Source: Chlorokybus atmophyticus
Lineage: Eukaryota; Streptophyta; Chlorokybophyceae; Chlorokybales; Chlorokybaceae
NCBI GenBank assembly: GCA_009103225.1
Contig: RHPI01000560.1
Span: 467,015-531,014, forward strand
DNA length: 64,000 nt
Reading direction: 5' to 3'
Shown here: positions 22,344-33,632 of the stretch, piece by piece
How positions within the stretch are numbered: position 1 is the first letter of the stretch
How the letters are laid out: the number at the start of each line of letters is the position of its first letter
Notes under the pieces: generated by a model
What the model saw: only the letters and a program-made list of their open reading frames with translations
The model's database searches: none
Told to the model about the DNA's origin: nothing
Translations under genes and position numbers: made by a program

Positions 22344-24458
22344 GGCCCCACGGGTTGACAAGCTGCGCATGAATGCACAGCTAGACTCAATGTTGCACGT
22401 AGTTTTATGCGCAAATTGGCTGCTCAGATGCAAGTGGACATACTCTCACCACTGCCGGTATGTTGTATATATTGTGGGCTTATAGTTGCAAGACCAACCA
22501 ATCAGTCCAAGGTTTGTACAAGCTGCATGGCATGTTAGTGTTGGCTTACGGCAAGAATTGTCAACTTTTGTCAAAGGGTAAGGGTCATATATTAACATCA
22601 GTGTAACGGCAAGGAAACTGCCGGCTATTGCTGTCAGCTGTCCATAACTACCGGCAAACGGCCATCTGTGCACATTGACCAAGGGGTGACTGGTTGACAA
22701 CTCTCGACCGGTCAGTGCCACTGACAACCACTTTTGGCCCGCGGCCGTCTGCGTCAGTCTACATAAGCCAACGGTACACCCAACAGTTCAAAAGTAACAT
22801 TTCAGGCAGCTGCAGGCAGGCTCAGGCAGGCTTTGGCACCCGTCAGTCCCTCAGACCTTCAATCACTGTGTTAAATTTGCGATGTGGTTGATACTTGTCA
22901 TTGCAAATCGTGTAACAAGTTGTGAGTGGCAGACTGGGGTTACGAACACGCGAGATACAAGCGAGTTGGCGGCCACAGTAGCACTGCCCACTTTTAGGCA
23001 GTTGCTAAATGTGGCGCTGTCGTACATGTTAATGGGTTGGTTGGGGGAGCTATCAGGGCCCCTCTGGTGCGTTTGAAGCTAGCAAAGGTTTGGGCCAACC
23101 CTTGCAGCTATGCTGCTTGCTTGCTAATTATTTATTTGCTTGTTGGCTTCCGCATGACTCAGCACGTGTGCTTGAAGCCTTGCATCTTTTCTATGTGTGA
23201 ATCATTGTTGCTCTGTCGGTTGAATATTGCTTGATCTCTGCTTGTTTTCAGGTCCTATGTTATCATATACGCTTACTCACCTCTCTTATTGCAGGGATGT
23301 CGTGCCTCGTGTATAGGGCAGTGGCCACCAGCACAACCCTTTGTACGCGACATCCTACATGCTGCCCTCCATCCAATACACCTTGGCTCTTACTTCACCA
23401 AGCATCGCTTTTATTGGGTAGCGATATGACACCAAAACTCGTGACAACAGCATCTTCTCAGACCAAAAAAGGTTATGTAATATGCAAATATGTGCATACC
23501 TCACAAGTTGCACGACAACTGCATTTGGTTTTGCTAACTTAGCAACTGCTACTTGAAGTAGCAAGTGTTGTATGTTGGGTGGGGTGCTCGTCTTTCACAA
23601 ATTTGATATACACACTAAACAAGGACGTTACCAAAGATTAAAGTCACGCATTGCCAAAAGACAACATTAAGCAACCACTCCTACAGCTGCGCACAGTGCT
23701 CGGTTTTTACAGATCGGTGTGAGCGTTTATGATACGACCGAGCCAAGTCGCTCACTTTGCAAGTGCAAGTACTCTTTAAACGTAAGGGCTTAAGCATGCA
23801 TGCTCATCATATAGCAACGTGGTTTGCACCTGCTTTGTGATGATGAGCCAGCGCATATTGGATGCACTTCAATGGGAACAGGCTACCCCGGTACCTGCAC
23901 TGGCGGTGGACTACATGAGCGTCCGGGACCATCTAGCGGGGCTGCATCGACCTTGTCAGTAGATGTGACTGTGGTGGGCGGTTACGTGATGGTGGGTGGT
24001 GGTTGTAAATTCCAGAGTTGCATTGCCCATGCATAGCACATGCAACGACCATCATCACAGCATTACACAGGCTGGACAGCCAACAATCAAAATTGAATGT
24101 TGACCATTGGGCTAAACAGCTACGCTGCCTATTCACTACCAACTCGGGTCCATCACCAACACTACCGTTAACAGTGTGTACTGGGTAGGCAGCTACGCAT
24201 GTGTGCACAAACAACGCGGAGTAAAAGGGGGGGAGAGGGGGTGATGTTGAGACCATAGACTCTGTTGTTCATTGTATACTCATCACATGCTCACCCCCGT
24301 CATCCTGCATTGACTACACGAAAACTGATGCATGTGCCCAATCGTGCTGAAGCGCATCGATGGTATGCCAGCTTGGCAGCACTGCTGCGGCCAAAACTCA
24401 TCTCTACTGTTGTCAACCTTGACAATAGCCAGATCCAAAAAGAGGGGGTAAAGCTGTG
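22344..24458. other. no gene supported
   Basis: Only short overlapping ORFs without family resemblance. The 148-codon plus-strand frame at 24265-24711 is the shadow of the last pseudouridine synthase exon. Confidence 0.5.
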
Positions 24459-26335
24459 TCATGAAGAAGGCTGCTGCGCGCAACGCCACCACGGCCGCAT
24501 TGCTTCGCACGTCACCATCTCACCCTCTTCCTCCCAACTCAATCGCCAAGACTGCAACCCAATTGCACCCTCGGGTTGCGCCCATTGCGGGTTGAGACCA
24601 TACAGCCTCAGATCATCATCAGCATCAGTATTGAGATCACCACCATCAATGCCAACAGAGGAAGCAGCACACATGGTAGTATCATCACGGTCTGTGGGCG
24701 GCGGGCTGTAGAGGGAGTCGTTCGCAATAGGCGCACCCATTGATGCAAATTGAGCTCTAATCTGCGCGCAGGAGAGTGCAACCAAGTTGTCATTCACAAA
24801 TGTGTGACTGTTCGGAGTCTTGATACATCAGATGTTTGACCCTTACTTGATGTGTGCGCCCTGTGTGCAAGCGCACGGTGCATTCGAAGGTCGTTTCAAC
24901 ATCTTGGACATGGTCGTTAAGCACTCCAAGTTGGGTTGTGTGCGGCAAAGGGTCACATGACAAAACCTCCAGGCGGCACAAATGCCATGTGGACTTGAAC
25001 TCCGGGGGCACGGAAGCTACAGCAGAGATTACAAGTGAGTCAACAACAACACAACAACCATAAGTGTTGATGTTGTGGTTGTTGCACACATGTGAACACC
25101 TGCTGGCAGCACTCTGTGTGGGAGCAACTCCGATGGCGCCATGTAGTGCTCAATCATGCCAAGTGGCACACGAGCACGTGAGAGCGTGCGGTACACCTGA
25201 TCACACACGTAGGGTTCTCTGGCATAACATGTGCGTGATAATGGCATCAACACACAATGTCAGCGCACACGCACATGTGCATATGCCTGCACGCACACAC
25301 GTGTACGCACCTTCTTGACTTTGTCTTTGCGCAAGAGTTGGTTGAATTGAGAGCAAAAAGCCTTTGTCTTTGCCAACAGAACACTGACACAAAGAGCACT
25401 TGCCTTCAACTGTCCATGTTTACTCTGTGCGCGCGCATGTGTGTGCTTGTGTCCTACATGCTCACCACCCTGATGTAGACACGTCGATTCGGTGCGTGAC
25501 TCGAAGCGGGTGTTTGAGTCCCAGCGAGCGCATCAGCGCGTGCGCACAGTTCTCATGCAAGTTATCCACTGTTGGTCCCACCTGTTGACGCTGGACTTCA
25601 TTAACACTTGTAGTAGAAGCGCACATATGCCCAACTGCATGCAACAGGGTGTTTACCGGCACACCCCATGGCTTGTCTAACACAACATAATGCTCCGTCT
25701 CCCGCAGAATGCATCCCTTCCAATCCACCTCACGACACCTTATGTCAACATGCAATCAACACATACACACATGCAAACTGCCCACCCACATGCGCACGCA
25801 CGCACACATACCAACATTGCTATTGCTAGTACCTCAGGAACCTGTTGGGGTGCACGTGCACGCGCAAGTACTCTCCCGCATGCACGCCAACATCATCAAC
25901 CAGCCTCTGAGGTTTGCGCTTCGGCCCTCTCACGTTAGCATGTGCGTGCAATGACAATGACAAAGCCAACTTCTCGCGCACGTGCAAGGGTGGTGTTGGC
26001 GGCACGCTTGACCAATACACGGCACCGTGATACAGCAACTCCAACGCTTGCTGCTGTCTTATGTCACATGTTGCGGCTGCGATGACGTGTGAAGCCAGCG
26101 TGTTTGCTGGTGTGTTGGCCGACACGATGATGTGCTCAATGCGGGCGGGAGGCAACTTGTTGGTGTTGGTGTTGGTGTTGGTGTTGGTGTTGGTGTTGGT
26201 GCTTGTGATGGCTGCAAAGGTGGTGATAACTCTGGTGCTGAGTTGAGGCTGCGGGCGGTTGCTGTGTCTGCATGCCATGTGTGTGCATGTCAACGCGAGC
26301 TGAACAACGCAAACACCACGTGATCGCATACGCAT
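24459..26335 (-). CDS. RluA-family RNA pseudouridine synthase
   Basis: Predicted to isomerise uridine to pseudouridine in RNA. Six exons read cleanly. Exon 1 (26335-about 25832) has an Asn-Thr repeat from a (GTGTTG)n tract and an S4-like segment ending EYLRVHVHPNRF. Exon 2 (about 25751-25491) has YVVLDKPWGVPVN and the catalytic motif THRIDVSTSG, with the aspartate of HRxD. Exon 3 is LLAKTKAFCSQFNQLL. Exon 4 is VYRTLSRARVPLGMIEH. Exon 5 ends TGRTHQ. Exon 6 (24761-24459) continues IRAQFASMGAPIANDSLYS and ends after IGLQSWRLSW. These are the standard RluA blocks, closest in layout to plant organellar PUS5/PUS6-type proteins, but no transit peptide is obvious. The start could be a later in-frame ATG. 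It is divergent from the methyltransferase gene at 27037. Confidence 0.85.
26157..26205 (-). repeat. hexanucleotide repeat inside the pseudouridine synthase coding region
   Basis: About seven or eight units of GTGTTG (AACACC on the coding strand) encode an alternating Asn-Thr tract in the N-terminal part of the protein. It is likely length-variable between individuals. Confidence 0.85.
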
Positions 26336-26469
26336 GGAGTGCGCATAGCATACGCATGCGCAGCGTGCGTGCGCATGGTTGCTCGCACGCTTGTATGTGT
26401 GCGTGTGCGTGTGCGTATGGAGCGAACAGTGTTTTCAATAAGTTGTTACAGTATGTATGCATACAGAGC

Positions 26470-26490
26470 AAATTCAAACCCTAATCAACA
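26470..26490. promoter_or_regulatory. telo-box-like motif between divergent genes
   Basis: AAACCCTAATC lies about 140 bases upstream of the pseudouridine synthase start. In plants the telo box (AAACCCTAA) marks promoters of growth- and translation-related genes. The function here is inferred only from position. Confidence 0.35.
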
Positions 26491-27036
26491 CCCCGACCAC
26501 GGAAAACTGCAGATTGGTGCATAGCTGCAAACAACTACATCATAGTGAAGTAACTCACCATGCACTTGGTCCACCACAGTGAGTGGCATTGCAACAGGCA
26601 TACGTGTGCAGTGCAGTGCGTGCAATTCATGTGCTCGACTACACTGTTGTTCTGTGCTACAGTACAGCCACTATGAGACGAGTTGTACTGTAATGGCAGT
26701 AGCTGGTACCATCATGTAGCGTGTGTTACTCAGCTTGTACTCTCCTTGTCATTGTCGTCGTCTCTTACCTGCTGAGTGGTAACCAGCATGGTCTCCTCCA
26801 TGTTGTGATCCTCCTCCTCCTCCTCCTCGTCGTCCAACCTAGCGCCAACGCCGCCAGCTCCGCCGCCGACCTCGCCGCCGCCCGCGTCCCTACTGCTGAG
26901 CCCGGCCTGGAGGCGGCCATGGGCAAGGAGGCGGCAGCAGCGGTGCCGGAGAAAGAGGACAAGCAGCAGACCGACAAGGAGAAGGCGCCTCCTCCTCCGC
27001 CGCCCAGCGCCATACAGAGACAGTGGCCTGGAAGGC

Positions 27037-29161
27037 ATGCGCCAGCACGCGCAGGAGCAGGAGCAGGAGCAGGCGGCGGCAGAGTTGGAGCAGGAGCAGG
27101 AGCAGGAGCAGCAGGCGGAGGTGCAACAGGACCAGGACGACGAGGGCAGCGACCTGCTTGGCGCCCTCAATGCGGAGTTCCAGGAGCCCCAAGGGTAAGC
27201 GTGTCTGCGTCAACGAGTGAGTGCGTGAGCGAGAGAGCAAGTGAGCGAGTGTAGCTATCAGTCAGTGACGACCTTGCGAGCTACCATCAAATTGGTGTTT
27301 CAATGTGCTGTTGTTGCAACTGGTTTGCTCTCTCCTCAAACGCTCCAGACCTGTCTGATGACCATGTGTGCGTGTGCCCACCGCACACGTGCATAAGCGC
27401 ATGGTGTCTATGTGCGCGTGCGTTCTGTGTGTGCCTCTGTAAGTGTGGAGACAAACATGCATATGTACGACACACACGCATTGTTGCGAACATGCACTGT
27501 TCAGCCAGTGCCTTTTGGTCACACACACAACATCACCCGACAGGTTTTTCAAGGAGAAAGCGAGTGGCGGTGTGGCATTCTACGACCGGCCTCACGAGGA
27601 CGCAAACCCGCCTCGCGTGCGTCTGGGACTCACACACAAGCACTCCCTTTGGGGCCACCAAGTACGCATGTTGGCATGTGTGTCTGATCTAACGCCGGGT
27701 GAACAACATCATGAATCATCTTCATGTTTGTTGTGTTGCCCTTTGCAAACAGGTTTGGAATGCGGCGAGGGTGATTGCGGACAGAGTTGAGAGCGGCCAA
27801 CTGTCATCCAAAGGTGGGTGGGGAGAGAGAGAAGTTGTGTCATGGTGGCCATGTGGTGTTATGGTTGACACAACACTTTACTGTGCTCTTATGGTTGACA
27901 CAGCAACATCCTGTACGTGTTGTCGTTTGTGCGCATCCCGATGCTTAACAAGCATAGTTGGTGGTTGGTTGTATGGCTTGTATCTAACCATCTGTTCTCA
28001 GGCAAAAGGATTTTGGAGTTGGGTGCGGGCGCGGGCCTACCTTCCATCATCTGCGCGTTGGTATGTTATATCGCATTTCAGCACACCACACAAGCACTGC
28101 GCACTGTTGACAACCGTTTAAGTTGTCATCTCCAACAACGAAACAGAACGGTGCTTCAGTCGTGGTGGCAACGGACTATGCCACAGACAAGGACACGGAG
28201 CTTGTGGACAACCTCGCGCGCAACTGCGCCGCTGTCGCCCCGCACTTGACTCCAACGACACAACTCATCTCACGGGTGGGTGGAATTGACCTGCTGTGAT
28301 GATGGTGGTGATGCACGTGGTACGTATATGCAACAACATGTGGTTTTTGTCTCCACAGGGTTTTGTTTTTGGGCAAGATCCGTCAGGAGTACTCAGTTGT
28401 GTTGAACAAAACAAGTAAGCATGGGTTTTGTAAGCATGTGCGTGCCTATCTGCGTTTGCGTATATGCATGCCTGCACGCGTGTGTGCGTGCACGCATGGC
28501 AAAACGCATCACGTGTGTGTGTGCATGCGCAGTGTGGTCTGAGCGCGGAGTTAGTTTCTGCCATGTGCTGACGTCAGTGTTCAAGCAGGTTTGATGTGAT
28601 CATACTTGCGGACGTATTGTTCAACCGTGCGACGCACAACGCGCTGCTACAGACCCTCGCAGACTGCCTGCACGACAGTGGCAAGTTGATGCTAAATGTG
28701 AACTCAATTGTGATGCTGATGTTACAAAGCCATAGGCATTATGGTTGACACGCACTAACACTATCGAAACTGCAGGTGAAGTGTGGGTTGCTTTCTCTCA
28801 TCACGACCCACTGAAAGCCCCTCTGGACCTGAACTTCTTTACTCTGGCTGTCAACCAACCCTTCCGGTAAACTACAAACTGGATAATCATAGCATGTAGT
28901 GCCCCAAAAGTTTCATTCGTGTCGTGCTTTCCATGTTATTGGCTTGTAAGTAAGGCTTCTCAGTGGTTGCTTGTACTCAATGCTCGTGCTGCTCTTGTTT
29001 GTGAACATGTGTATGTTTCCAGTTTTGAAGAAAGGAAGGTTTGTGAGGTGGAGATGAAAGACCTATTTGAGGAGAATGACGGCCTCGACCATCTTAGGAA
29101 CATGGTGCATTTCCATGTGCTGAGATGGCGAGACAAAAGGCAATTGTCAACGCCCCTATGA
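27037..29161 (+). CDS. EFM7/NNT1-like protein N-methyltransferase
   Basis: A SAM-dependent class I methyltransferase; yeast EFM7 modifies the N-terminal region of elongation factor 1A. Nine exons are seen. The first is acidic and glutamine-rich and ends EFQEPQG before GTAAGC. Next come GVAFYDRPHEDANPP with HKHSLWGHQ, VWNAARVIADRVES, then motif I ILELGAGAGLPSIICAL (28011-28059), VVVATDYATDKDTELVDNL (motif II, TDY), FDVIILADVLFN (28593, motif IV region), VWVAFSHHDP and a last exon ending TPL before TGA 29159-29161. The HxLWGHxxWNA and LELGAGAGLPS signatures are specific to the EFM7 group. One intron starts with GC (28681). The start is uncertain: upstream Ala/Pro-rich sequence is open in another frame. 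Confidence 0.8.
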
Positions 29162-29810
29162 GGGTGCTTACTTGGTCTGCATTCCAAGCTTTATGTGAGC
29201 ATGAGTTTGCGTGTCATGTTCAGAACATCATGCGGCATGCGCAGAAATGAAGGCATGGTTGCATTACACATGGTCTTTCTGCGGTCATGTCCAGAGGTAG
29301 ATTTCAGTCATGACCAGTTTCTTGTGTCTATATCCACAATTGGCCTTTGGCGTGTCTTGAAAGTGTTAGAAAATACCTTGGCATTACCGCAGTGGCCTTA
29401 GAACAATGCATGTTTTGCTTGGGGCTAAATCGCACATACAGAATCAGCACCGCGGACGATCCGCAAACATTGTCTGTAACCACAAATTGTGGTTGTGGTC
29501 CACAATCATCTCCAAGTGCATAGAGGTCTGTGCGCTTATTGAGTGCATGACAACGTATGTCAACCGAGGTGCATTGACCAAATTGCGCAAGGGAGAAAAG
29601 CAGGCACATGTAAGTGCAAACTGAAGGTCGCTGCACAATGTGTAAATTTACACAGGAGGTTACACATGTCCACCATCTTGGATGTACCAACAACCTATAT
29701 AAATACGGAGAGTGCCTACACTTTGTATAGGCCTACATACAAGGGGTGTACTACTAACTCCTACTCGTGGGGATCAAAAAGGCACTTCACCCAGATAGCA
29801 ATGCATGCAT
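29162..29810. other. intergenic between convergent genes
   Basis: No coding signal. It holds the 3' flanks of the methyltransferase and BAR-like genes, and I could not identify a polyadenylation signal with confidence. Confidence 0.5.
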
Positions 29811-31557
29811 TTACACAGTCTGCTGGGCCGGGCTGAGCGGCACGCCCGAGCCTTGCTGCTCCAATCGTGGGGTTGCGATCACTGGCACAGCCTCCGCCCA
29901 AGCCTTGGCAAAAATAGCTGACATCTGCAGCACAAGACAACGTGGTTATACACAACACTTGTGTCATGTAGCTTGGTACCATCATCATTCAGCGAAATGC
30001 AGAGGGCATCCTACGTACCCTTTGTACATAGTCGTGGAACTTGTAGGACTCTTTGACAATGACAGCGAGCTCAGCGTGCATCTCGCTCTCGAGCTGATCG
30101 TAGGCTCCCATGGCAGCCGTAAGCTTGAGCTGTCTGCCCTGGTTCTTCTTGAAGTACTTGCTGAGGTTGCGCTCATTCCACCAGGAGTGGGCTCCACCTT
30201 CCTCCTTCTGTCGGTAGCGCTCAGCCTTGACCGCGCTGCTGTTAACCTTCTCGTGGTACTTTGTCATCTCACGCTCGCGCTCCACCAGGATTGGCAGCTT
30301 TGCCGTGAATGTGTTCACCGAAAGCAGCCAGTTGCTTATCGGCTGCAGCACGTCGTGTCGCAGCTCCTCAGCAAGCATGTTGTACATAACTTCAAGTCGC
30401 ATGGATGCGCGAGCATTGCCAACAGTGCCGGCCGGGTTGTGATGTTCAGTAACTGCTGGAGTAATGTCGGTACTGGTTGTTGTGAGTGCTGTTTGTGTGA
30501 TAGTGTGTTCACCGCCAATCTTTGGTGTCACACTCTTGATGGGTGCATCGACGGATCTTGCCACCTCCAGCTTGGGTACTGGCTTGATTGCTGCAGCCGG
30601 TGTCACGCTCTGAATGGGCGCTTCAACTGATGCTGTCTCCAGTTTGGGTACTGGCTTGATTGCTCCAGCCGGTAGCACCTCTGTTGCGAAGTTATAATAC
30701 ACACATCAGCATGCAAAGAGACACTTGTAACATATTTGGGCAGGTGCGACGACAATTGCTCTCAGGTACCTGTGTGGTGACCAGTTCGGAGGCCGTCAAG
30801 AGGGTCGACTTGAGATGTTTGCATAGCAGAAGGTTGCTCTGACGTGATTGGTGCCGGGATTGGGTGGTTCGCAGCCCCAGAGGCCATGATTGGAGCACCA
30901 GGTGTGATGTCCGAAGCAAGCATTTCTGTAGCAACAGCTGTCGGCGACTTGCTGGAGGCCGGGGCGGGAGCCATTTCCTGGCTCCTGTCGCGCTCCAGGC
31001 CAGATGGTTTCAATCCAACTGCTGATGGAGCCAAAGCATCCACACCTGGCTCGCTGTCAGTCAAGTACACCGCTGGACGAGCGCTCTCGAGCATGCTCCT
31101 CACCAGCTTGAATGTACCTGCAAAGATGGAAATAATTAGTGGTGTGATGATTATGTATCTGCTCATTGTTTGCCAGCAGCGGCAATAGTGCAATGCCAAC
31201 ATGGACCACAGCGTTAGCAGCATGTGCTTACTGGCGGTGTGGCTCTGGAGTTCCATCACTTGCTTGTGCAGGGCGTTGGCGGAGTTGGCGAACTGTATAA
31301 CCTCGTTGTACATAATGCGCGTGCGGCGTACGGGGGCGGTGGGGGCCGCCACTGGTCCCAACTCTGTGGACTGCTTCACCTAGCATGGCCATACAGCTAT
31401 GTTCAGAGATTGGTTGTTACAGTACTGCCAGTGTTGAGGCAAGCTGTTGATCCTGGCCAACCTGCTCAGCCAAGTAGGCATGCTTCATGGAGTTCGTCGT
31501 CTTAAAGTGTATCGACTGCGCCAAAGGCGTGTTGTGATCGGTTGTTGTCAACCCCAT
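29811..31557 (-). CDS. BAR-like (membrane-curving) domain protein
   Basis: Five exons. The N-terminal part (ATG at 31557) has helix-rich segments MKHAYLAEQVGQDQQLAST and MYNEVIQFANSANALHKQV. A low-complexity Pro/Ala/Ser linker (about 30762-31120) follows, then a 25-residue repeat with IKPVPKLE twice (about 30535-30660). A helical region comes next: DVLQPISNWLLSVNTFTAKL, then REREMTKYHEKVNSSAVKAE, NLSKYFKKNQGRQ and ELAVIVKESYKFHDYVQR. The final exon begins MSAIFAKAW and ends at TAA 29811-29813. The pattern pl..W......k.......R...Y is that of BAR domains, here with the first helix separated from the rest by the linker. BAR dimers bend membranes in trafficking. An additional 5' exon cannot be excluded. 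Confidence 0.5.
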
Positions 31558-33632
31558 GGCGCCTCAACTGCTGCGACCGCTTTCACTGCAAACGCAACGG
31601 ACATAACAACTCTTGTCAACAACTGTTGTCAACTTGCAAAGCAGCTGCAACCAGTGCGCTCAGGCATTACATCAATCCACGACCAACGCCACTGCATGCA
31701 ACGCCGCAACGCACACATGCCAGAACACAGCAGTCGACCTACCAGAGGTATATGCAGCTAGACAAGCTCGTGAACGAGCACAAAGAGCACACCCACGTCT
31801 CCAACTCTACTGCAACACAAGCTTAAACTCGAACCCAGCTCACCCACTGTAAGCTTACGCCACCACCTAAGCACTAATTTGCGTTTGTAAGCTTGCAGCT
31901 GTGAACTGAGCTGTGCAGTGCAATCCTGCCGATATCCCTCCGATCTGCCGAAATTCGAGTTTTTCTTCCTCTAGCGTAAATTTGCGGATGTCGAGCTGCG
32001 TACTGATGTCTGGACGTTACGCACTGGCCGTCCAAGGCCGGCTTCTCGCAAAATAACTAATGGATTACAGCCGTTGCCTCCGAGTTACTATCAGGTTATG
32101 GCCAGATGGTGCCGGTCAACAGTGTTGAGGTCGCGATATCAACGATCCGATCGCGATTTGCGGAGCAGACAGTCTGACGTCACGTCACGCACCTGGAACG
32201 CACTGAGTGGCTGCAATGTGTGAATCCTGTACTCTTTGTCCGGACAGGTGGTGTCATTTGGGGGTTATACACAATTAGTTGCTAAACAGCAGAGGACTCC
32301 TAGCAGGCAGTTTGGAGGCTCTCTCCCCAATTTCGCTGACCAACCAACGGGCAGAATCCACCACAGCGTGCGCCCCTGAATCAGAAATGGAGATTCCTCG
32401 TGCGCGCCCCGAAAACGACACAGCGTTCACTCGTGACTTCTGGACGCCCTGCTACAGTGCTGCCAGCCTGCAGGCAATCATGGAGCCATAGCACTGCTAT
32501 GATAGCAGCAGTGCTAGCGCAGCACATGTGTTGGTCACCCAACATGGACTCCTGCATGCAGAATGTCAGCCATGGAAGGCAACAGCAACAAGGCAATGCA
32601 CAGCCTATGCTAAGCACGCATCTCAGAGGAGTGGTGTAGTGATTACATTACACATAAGCATGCAATCAATAGCAAGCCTTGAAAGTTTGACAGATTAACA
32701 CAACACATCATATGTCACAGAGATGGGTTGTGAGAAACTTGTATGGCATCAATGCTTCATCACATTAATGCGTGACGCAATAAGGAATAATCATGGGTGA
32801 TGCATGTACGTGTATAATGATTTTGCTAAGAGAGTGTTGTGATATGCATGACCACAAAAACGTAAGCATGATAAGCACAACAGCAATGCTCGCACACATT
32901 GCATGCCATGCAATGCGTAAGCCGCTTGGTTGGATCACCATGCAAAGCTTGTTATGTATGTTCGAGCAATTAATGACATGCGGTATGCATGCAATACACG
33001 CAAAACTGCAATGTGATATGCAGCACATGAATGTTCGGGGCTCTTTGAGTGATCATGTGAATTTTTTTCCCATTTCTTAATAGATTTTTGAGTCATACAC
33101 GATATCATTAGATCATCATGATTTCTCGTAGTGTAATCATACATGGTAATGGTAATGCAAGGATTTCAACTCGATTCCGTCATTGCATCGATCGTTTACA
33201 CTATCAAATTTTAGGTCATGTGCCATATGTGCGTGCATGTTTATCTGCGTATAATATTGATGATGCAATGACTGCCACATAATATCTGCTAACAACGTGA
33301 CATTGATCGGAACTTTTGCATGCTATATTTGCATGTATGTTCTTGCAAGCTTACAACGCAAATGGCTATTATTTGATACATTACTTGCAATTCACATTGC
33401 GTCGCACAATGAATGTTTTGTCAATCACTCGATATAATTCATTATCATGTATTTATAATCACCGACATGAATACCTGGATTTATCAAACCAACTTCATAG
33501 TTGCTAAGAGATTTTCAATACTATTACATAACACCGCATACCAATGTCAAAATTGCCAACGACACATCTGTGCTTCACTATCTAGACCGCCCAAAGTATA
33601 CACATGTCTGCAATGCCAGCGCAACATACCAC
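31558..33632. other. no gene supported
   Basis: The stretch between the BAR-like gene and the acyl-CoA synthetase 3' end has AT-rich parts (32,640-33,560) and only short ORFs. Nothing was recognised. Confidence 0.5.

Noticed and set aside
26721-27254. 177-codon Ala/Gly-rich plus-strand ORF
   Set aside because: The acidic Gln-rich frame on the same strand joins through a good donor to the methyltransferase exons; this frame is probably its shadow, though a start within it cannot be fully excluded.
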